A stretch of 64,000 bases of DNA from CAWJPW01 sp963844845 (lineage in GTDB: Bacteria > Acidobacteriota > Thermoanaerobaculia > Thermoanaerobaculales > Sulfomarinibacteraceae), in assembly GCA_963844845.1 (NCBI GenBank), contig CAWJPW010000011.1, positions 903,977 to 967,976 of the forward strand. The letters run 5' to 3'. The position numbers and the translations under genes were made by a program. Of this stretch, positions 60,134 through 64,000 are shown one piece after another. Each line of letters starts with the position of its first letter. Position 1 is the first letter of the stretch. The notes below the pieces were generated by a model. The model was not told where the DNA came from and searched no databases. It saw only the letters and a list, made by a program, of their open reading frames with translations.

Positions 60134-60954
60134 TCCAGCGCATCCGCGACCGTCGGCCGGTGGGCATCTTCGACTCCGGCGTGGGCGGGCTGACTGTTCT
60201 ACGGGCCCTGGTGGAACGACTGCCCGGTGAGTCCTTCCTCTACCTGGGCGATACCGCCCGCCTCCCCTACGGCACCAAGTCGGCCGCAACGGTGGAGCGC
60301 TACGCGGCCAACGCCGCCCAGCACCTCGTTCAGCACGGCATCAAGCTCCTGGTGGTCGCCTGCAACACCGCTTCCTCCTATGCGCTGCCGGCGCTGCAAG
60401 GGACGACGCCGGTGCCGGTTGTGGGGGTGGTCGAGCCCGGCGCTCGCGCAGGCCTGGACACCGGCGCCGAGCACATCGGCGTCATCGGCACCGAGGGCAC
60501 CGTGCGCTCGGGCGCCTACCAGGAAGCGCTGGCCCGACTGGGCGGCGACCGGGTGCACGTCGAGGCCGTGCCATGCCCGCTGCTGGTGCCCCTCGCCGAG
60601 GAGGGCTGGGGCGACCACCCGGTGACCGAGCAGGTGGTCCGGCACTACCTCACTCCGCTCCTGGAGTGGGGCGTCGAGACCCTGATCCTCGGCTGTACCC
60701 ACTACCCCCTCCTGCTCCCGTCGCTGGCCAGGGTCACCGGGCCCGGCGTGGCCCTGGTCGACTCCGCCTCGAGCCTGGCCGAAGCGGTGGTGGAGCGCCA
60801 CGGCGGTCTGGTGGAGCAGGGTCGCGGTGACCGCGGCGAGGTCTTCATTCAGCTCACCGACGCGTCGGCCAACTTCCTCCGCGTTGCCGACGCCATTCTC
60901 GGCCGGCGACCAGAGCATCTCGGGGTGGTCTCGCTCAATGCGAGTAGAGATTAG
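60130..60954 (+). CDS. murI: Glutamate racemase
   Basis: 274 residues from GTG 60130 (GTGA overlap). VGIFDSGVGGLTVLRALVERLP, YLGDTARLPYGTKS, first catalytic Cys in LLVVACNTASSYALP, and second in LILGCTHYPLLLPSL with GPGVALVDSASSLAEAV. It supplies D-glutamate for peptidoglycan precursors. The last residues (SLNASRD) are written in a purine-rich GAGTAGAGATTAGAGAATAG repeat, so the native C terminus may be a few residues shorter. Confidence 0.94.
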   Translation: MIQRIRDRRPVGIFDSGVGGLTVLRALVERLPGESFLYLGDTARLPYGTKSAATVERYAANAAQHLVQHGIKLLVVACNTASSYALPALQGTTPVPVVGVVEPGARAGLDTGAEHIGVIGTEGTVRSGAYQEALARLGGDRVHVEAVPCPLLVPLAEEGWGDHPVTEQVVRHYLTPLLEWGVETLILGCTHYPLLLPSLARVTGPGVALVDSASSLAEAVVERHGGLVEQGRGDRGEVFIQLTDASANFLRVADAILGRRPEHLGVVSLNASRD

Positions 60955-60985
60955 AGAATAGGGAGTAAAGAGTTTAACTCAACTC
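60942..60985. repeat. Purine-rich GAGTAAAGAGT-type tract at murI 3' end
   Basis: GAGTAGAGATTAGAGAATAG, then GGAGTAAAGAGTTTAACTCA, spans the murI stop codon. It has the same AGAGT unit as the tracts at 40357-40555 and 18374-18392. AGTTTAACT inside is a small palindrome. Confidence 0.5.
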
Positions 60986-61145
60986 GTGGTCGTGCCAACC
61001 TCCCTCGTCTCAGGCATGGCCACGCCTCGCGCGTAGGGGATATGATCCGCCCGCCCGGGCGCGAGAATGTTGCCCCAACGCTGCCTTATACTGGCTGCCC
61101 GCGGCGGTGGCGCCGCCTCGTCGACACGACCCAGAAGGAGACCGT

Positions 61146-61892
61146 ATGCGACCCGACGGACGTTCGCCCGGACAGATACGCCCTGTCACCATCGAGCCCG
61201 AGTTCGTGCGCTACCCGGAGGGGAGCGCCCTGTACCGCGCCGGCGACACCGTGGTGCTCTGCAACGCGTCCCTCGCCGACCGCACCGCGCCGTTTCTCCG
61301 CGGCAGCGGCGAAGGCTGGGTGACCGCCGAGTACTCCATGCTGCCGCGAGCCACCGAGGAGCGCTCGGAGCGCGAGGCCAGCCGGGGTCGCCCGTCTGGC
61401 CGCACCCAGGAGATCCAGCGCCTCATCGGCCGCGCCCTGCGCGCCGGGGTGCGACGTGACCTCCTGGGCGAACGCACCCTCACCGCGGACTGCGACGTGC
61501 TCCAAGCCGACGGCTCGACGCGCACCGCCAGCGTCTCCGGCGCGTGGGTGGCGCTGACGCTGGCTCTGGCGCGAATGTACGAGCAGGGTATGCTCCCGCA
61601 GTGGCCGCTCGCCAACCAGGTCGCCGCGGTCTCCGTGGGCCTTGTGGAGGGCGAGGTGCGGGTCGACCTGGACTACGTGGAGGACCTGGACTGCTCGGTG
61701 GACCTCAACCTGGTGTTCACCGGTAACCGGCAGCTGGTGGAGGTCCAGGGCACCGCCGAGGGCGACCCATTCTCCACCGACCAGCTCGCCGCCATGGTCG
61801 AGGCCGGCTGGGCGGGGGCCGAGCAGGTCATGTCGGCGCAGCGAGCCATCATCGCCGGGCGTCTCGAAGCCCTTGGCCTAGCGCTTCCTTGA
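61146..61892 (+). CDS. rph: Ribonuclease PH
   Basis: 248 residues from ATG 61146 (AAGGAG five bases upstream), giving the family start MRPDGRSPGQIRPVTIEP. RNase PH motifs: GDTVVLCNASLADR, GWVTAEYSMLPRATEERSERE, GRTQEIQRLIGRALRAGVR (phosphate-binding Arg) and LTADCDVLQADGSTRTASVSGAWVAL, DLDYVEDLDCSVDLNLV. It trims tRNA 3' ends with phosphate. It lies directly upstream of a four-tRNA cluster; the tRNA promoter begins at its stop codon. Confidence 0.95.
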   Translation: MRPDGRSPGQIRPVTIEPEFVRYPEGSALYRAGDTVVLCNASLADRTAPFLRGSGEGWVTAEYSMLPRATEERSEREASRGRPSGRTQEIQRLIGRALRAGVRRDLLGERTLTADCDVLQADGSTRTASVSGAWVALTLALARMYEQGMLPQWPLANQVAAVSVGLVEGEVRVDLDYVEDLDCSVDLNLVFTGNRQLVEVQGTAEGDPFSTDQLAAMVEAGWAGAEQVMSAQRAIIAGRLEALGLALP

Positions 61893-61918
61893 CACTGCCG
61901 GCGCCGGCTTTCTATACT
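61889..61918 (+). promoter_or_regulatory. Sigma-70 promoter of the tRNA cluster
   Basis: Consensus TTGACA (61889-61894), an 18-base spacer and TATACT (61913-61918); the -35 overlaps the rph stop codon. Transcription should start near 61925, about 57 bases before tRNA-Pro. Confidence 0.9.
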
Positions 61919-61981
61919 CGGCCTCCTCTGCCCCCGGGCAGCGGCTCTTTGGCAACGACGGGTCCAGTGGAATCCTGAAAT

Positions 61982-62058
<77 letters not shown>

Positions 62059-62083
62059 GGCCCCCTTCACAGGACCACCACGC

Positions 62084-62160
<77 letters not shown>

Positions 62161-62175
62161 TCTAGCGGTCGATAC

Positions 62176-62252
62176 GGTGAGCGTAGCTCAGTAGGTAGAG
62201 CGCCGGACTGTGGCTCCGGTGGTCGTGGGTTCGATCCCCATCGCTCACCCCA
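62176..62252 (+). tRNA. tRNA-His (GTG)
   Basis: 77 nt including the extra G-1 that pairs with C73, the identity pair for HisRS. Acceptor GTGAGCG/CGCTCAC, anticodon stem CCGGA/TCCGG around CTGTGGC, anticodon GTG, CCA encoded. Confidence 0.96.
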
Positions 62253-62261
62253 TTTTCGTGT

Positions 62262-62338
62262 GCGCCCGTAGCTCAGCTGGATAGAGCGTCAGACTCCGGA
62301 TCTGAAGGTCGTGAGTTCGAACCTCGCCGGGCGCACCA
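62262..62338 (+). tRNA. tRNA-Arg (CCG)
   Basis: 77 nt with CCA. Acceptor GCGCCCG/CGGGCGC, anticodon stem TCAGA/TCTGA around CTCCGGA, anticodon CCG, T-loop TTCGAAC. It is the last gene before an apparently acquired segment, so its 3' end is a candidate integration site. Confidence 0.96.
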
Positions 62339-62354
62339 CTTCGAATCAAGAACT

Positions 62355-62382
62355 TAGCCGCCATTGAGGGCGGCTATTTCTT
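62355..62382 (+). terminator. Rho-independent terminator of the tRNA cluster
   Basis: TAGCCGCC-ATTGAG-GGCGGCTA, an 8-bp stem followed by TTTCTTC, 17 bases after tRNA-Arg(CCG). Confidence 0.85.
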
Positions 62383-62449
62383 CATGGGCCGGGTTGCATC
62401 CCGTGTGCATCCTCCCGAATCGAACCTGGGCTGAGTCGACTCTTCCTCA

Positions 62450-62640
62450 TTGGCGCTCCTCGCCGTCCATCCTCTCATTACCGATGGACCGGTTTCCGGG
62501 GAGCACCTCAGGCTGGAGATCGGCGCCGAGCTGACGAGGCTCGCGAAGGAGCGGCGATTCAGTGCTGCTTCCGGCCTTGCCGCATGCATCCTCGCCATGG
62601 TCGCCAACCGAGCCTTGGAGCCGCTGAGCAAGCACGAATC
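62450..62640 (+). pseudogene. Transposase remnant (IS1634-like N-terminal fragment)
   Basis: The frame reads AELTRLAKERRFSAASGLAA then CILAMVANRALEPLSKHES before losing similarity. VANRALEPLSK matches the conserved VANRxLDPxSK block that precedes the DDE domain in IS1634/IS4-group transposases. No catalytic DDE region follows and the frame runs into the 15-bp tandem repeats, so it is a decayed piece. Family assignment is from memory of that motif. The rest of the 407-base gap from tRNA-Arg to the fucose synthase gene shows no gene. Confidence 0.5.
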
Positions 62641-62675
62641 CGGTTCCCACGATTTGACCGCGCCCAGCGCCCGCC

Positions 62676-62720
62676 TTAGACTCCGTCGCGTTAGACTCCG
62701 TCGCGTCAGATTCCGTCGCA
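62676..62720 (+). repeat. Three tandem 15-bp repeats
   Basis: TTAGACTCCGTCGCG at 62676-62690 and 62691-62705, then TCAGATTCCGTCGCA at 62706-62720. They lie 26 bases before the GDP-fucose synthase start codon, in the transposase-remnant segment. Confidence 0.85.
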
Positions 62721-62745
62721 GCACTGTGGGGAGGATGGACCCGAC

Positions 62746-63702
62746 ATGAGCCTCAGCACGGCCTCGCGCGTTTACGTCGCCGGACACACCGGCCTGGTCG
62801 GGTCGGCCGTGCTGCGGCGGCTGCAGGCCGAGGGTTTCACGACCCTGCTCACCGCCACGCGCGATCAGCTCGACCTGCGCGACCAGGCAGCGGTGAACTA
62901 CTGGTTCAAGGCGAACCGCCCCGAGCACGTCTTTCTCGTCGCCGGCACCGTCGGCGGCATCTGGGCCAACTCGACCCGGCCGGCCGAGTTCATCTACGAC
63001 AACATGATGATCCACGCCACCGTCGTGCACGCGGCGCATCTGTTCGGCGTGTCCAAGCTGCTCTACCTCGGCAGCTCGTGCATCTACCCGCGCGACTGCG
63101 CGCAGCCGATGCGCGAGGAGGAGCTGCTGTCCGGCTACCTCGAGCCCACCAACGAGCCCTACGCTGTCGCCAAGATAGCCGGTATCAAGCTGTGCCAGGC
63201 GTACCGCACCCAGTACGGCCGCGACTTCATCTCGGCAATGCCGACCAACCTCTACGGCCCCAACGACAACTTCGACCTGACGAGCTCGCACGTGCTGCCG
63301 GCGCTCATCCGCAAGTTCCACGACGCCAAGGTCGACGGGCAGCCGGAGGTGGTCGTCTGGGGTACTGGAGCGCCTCGTCGTGAGTTCCTCCACGTCGAGG
63401 ACCTCGCCGACGCCTGCCTGTTCGTGATGCGCCACTGGAACGAGCAGCTGCACATCAACATCGGCACCGGCGAGGAGCTCGCGATTGTCCAGCTCGCCGA
63501 GCTCGTCCGTTCGGTCGTCTACCCGGAGGCGCGGCTGGTCTTCGACCCGACGAAACCGGACGGCACGCCGCGCAAGCTGCTCGACGTCTCGCGCCTGCAC
63601 GCCCTCGGCTGGCGCCACCGCATTGACCTGCGCGAGGGGATCCGGTCGACCTACGCCTGGTTCGTCGCCAACCACGCCGCGGCCGCAGCGCCACGGTCAT
63701 GA
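62746..63702 (+). CDS. fcl: GDP-L-fucose synthase
   Basis: 318 residues, GGGGAGG about 11 bases before the ATG. Short-chain dehydrogenase fold: VYVAGHTGLVGSAVLRRL (NADP site), HVFLVAGTVGGIWANSTRPAEFIYDN, catalytic LGSSCIYPRD and NEPYAVAKIAGIKL (Ser, Tyr-x3-Lys), MPTNLYGPNDNFD, GTGAPRREFLHVEDLADAC, KLLDVSRLHALGW. It turns GDP-4-keto-6-deoxymannose into GDP-L-fucose for surface glycans. The partner gmd is not in the window, probably beyond its end. The setting (transposase remnant, tandem repeats, MITE-like element) suggests horizontal gain. Confidence 0.93.
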   Translation: MSLSTASRVYVAGHTGLVGSAVLRRLQAEGFTTLLTATRDQLDLRDQAAVNYWFKANRPEHVFLVAGTVGGIWANSTRPAEFIYDNMMIHATVVHAAHLFGVSKLLYLGSSCIYPRDCAQPMREEELLSGYLEPTNEPYAVAKIAGIKLCQAYRTQYGRDFISAMPTNLYGPNDNFDLTSSHVLPALIRKFHDAKVDGQPEVVVWGTGAPRREFLHVEDLADACLFVMRHWNEQLHINIGTGEELAIVQLAELVRSVVYPEARLVFDPTKPDGTPRKLLDVSRLHALGWRHRIDLREGIRSTYAWFVANHAAAAAPRS

Positions 63703-63733
63703 CCACGGCCCCGCACGAGACGCTGCGCGCACC

Positions 63734-63900
63734 CTAGTGCCCTGTTTGGGAAGTCCTATGTGCTATTTGCGCAGCCAGCGTGGTTCCTGGCAAGGCGCGA
63801 CGACGAAGTCGTAGCAACGCTACTTCGAGGAGGAGCAACGCAGCCAGGGGCCGCGCTGACAAGCGAATAGTCCATTGTGATTTTCCAAACAGGACACTAG
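63734..63900. mobile_element. MITE-like element with terminal inverted repeats
   Basis: 167 bp. The left end CTAGTGCCCTGTTTGGGAA and the right end TTTTCCAAACAGGACACTAG are inverted repeats matching at 17 of 19 positions. The interior (GCGCAGCCAGCGTGG.., AACGCAGCCAGGGGCCGCGC) is also partly self-complementary and has no coding potential. TA-flanked ends fit a transposon-derived miniature element; the parent element is not in the window. Confidence 0.7.
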
Positions 63901-64000
63901 GTTGTCATCGAAGAGGGCTCGGATTGGGGTGACGAAATCGAGGTCTCTTAGCCCTTCCTCTTACGCGGCGTAGAAAGTCACCACGCCCCTTGCTAGGACT
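63901..64000. other. Unannotated window end
   Basis: No start of a gene, tRNA or repeat is recognised in these last 100 bases, which are less GC-rich than the core of the window. Confidence 0.4.

Noticed and set aside
62676..62720. Possible CRISPR array
   Set aside because: Repeats are directly tandem with no spacers, only three units, and no cas genes are in the window.
62374..63675. Minus-strand open frame of 433 codons opposite the GDP-fucose synthase gene
   Set aside because: Antisense shadow; the plus-strand protein has complete catalytic motifs.

Overview
The window is high-GC (roughly 70%) chromosomal DNA from a diderm bacterium. Outer-membrane markers are BamD, an ADP-heptose-type glycosyltransferase, lipoproteins with lipoboxes and a Wzm/Wzt exporter. 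They occur together with genes often seen in Gram-positives (DivIVA, RNase Y with YmdB, a free-standing PASTA protein, GerMN next to murI and rph). This mix, with adjacent class II tRNA synthetases and an FHA-GAF-cyclase, fits Acidobacteriota (perhaps Thermoanaerobaculia) best; that assignment is an inference from gene content only.

Layout. 1-12.2 kb is a surface-glycan region: a truncated GT4 glycosyltransferase, two YfhO-type membrane proteins, two Wzy/WaaL-like O-antigen ligase proteins with C-terminal repeats, a type IV pilin with a sigma-54 promoter and its own terminator, a Wzt/Wzm ABC exporter and a LivK-like lipoprotein directly behind rsmI. 13-21.6 kb holds a SurA-like periplasmic protein, a lytic transglycosylase, trxB, an A-type Fe-S carrier, def, an acyl-CoA dehydrogenase, divIVA and hutI. 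21.8-32.1 kb is a long minus-strand housekeeping block: heptosyltransferase, ymdB, rny, 6S RNA, zapA, a ZapB-like gene, pheT, pheS, rplT, rpmI, thrS and two tRNA-Val genes. 32.3-48 kb carries a PAP2-like protein, aspS, hisS, a gamma-carbonic anhydrase, an intergenic DnaA-box cluster, tsaC, recN, a cupin, coaE, folD, ubiE/menG, rdgB, the FHA-GAF-cyclase, a HAD phosphatase and an acyl-CoA synthetase. 49-61.9 kb is a plus-strand envelope block: truA, uppS, cdsA, dxr, rseP, PASTA protein, rpe, bamD, LysM protein, tmRNA, amidase, GerMN protein, murI and rph. 62-64 kb is a four-tRNA cluster followed by an apparently acquired segment with a transposase remnant, a GDP-L-fucose synthase gene and a MITE-like inverted repeat.

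Genes are tightly packed with many 4-bp ATGA/GTGA overlaps, so translation is probably coupled in most operons (pheS-pheT, rny-ymdB, folD-coaE, recN-tsaC, uppS-cdsA-dxr-rseP, PASTA-rpe-bamD, amidase-GerMN-murI). Several operon-leading genes have a -10-like box only 6-8 nt before the start codon and no Shine-Dalgarno sequence, suggesting leaderless mRNAs.

The least explained structures are intergenic: a family of about 180-bp imperfect palindromes (three copies, two fused to the stop codon of the upstream gene), purine-rich GAGTGAAGAGT and GTGATGAGG repeats that run into gene 3' ends, the DnaA-box cluster at 37.1-37.3 kb, and the terminal inverted-repeat element at 63.7-63.9 kb. No CRISPR array, complete IS or recognisable defence system was found.
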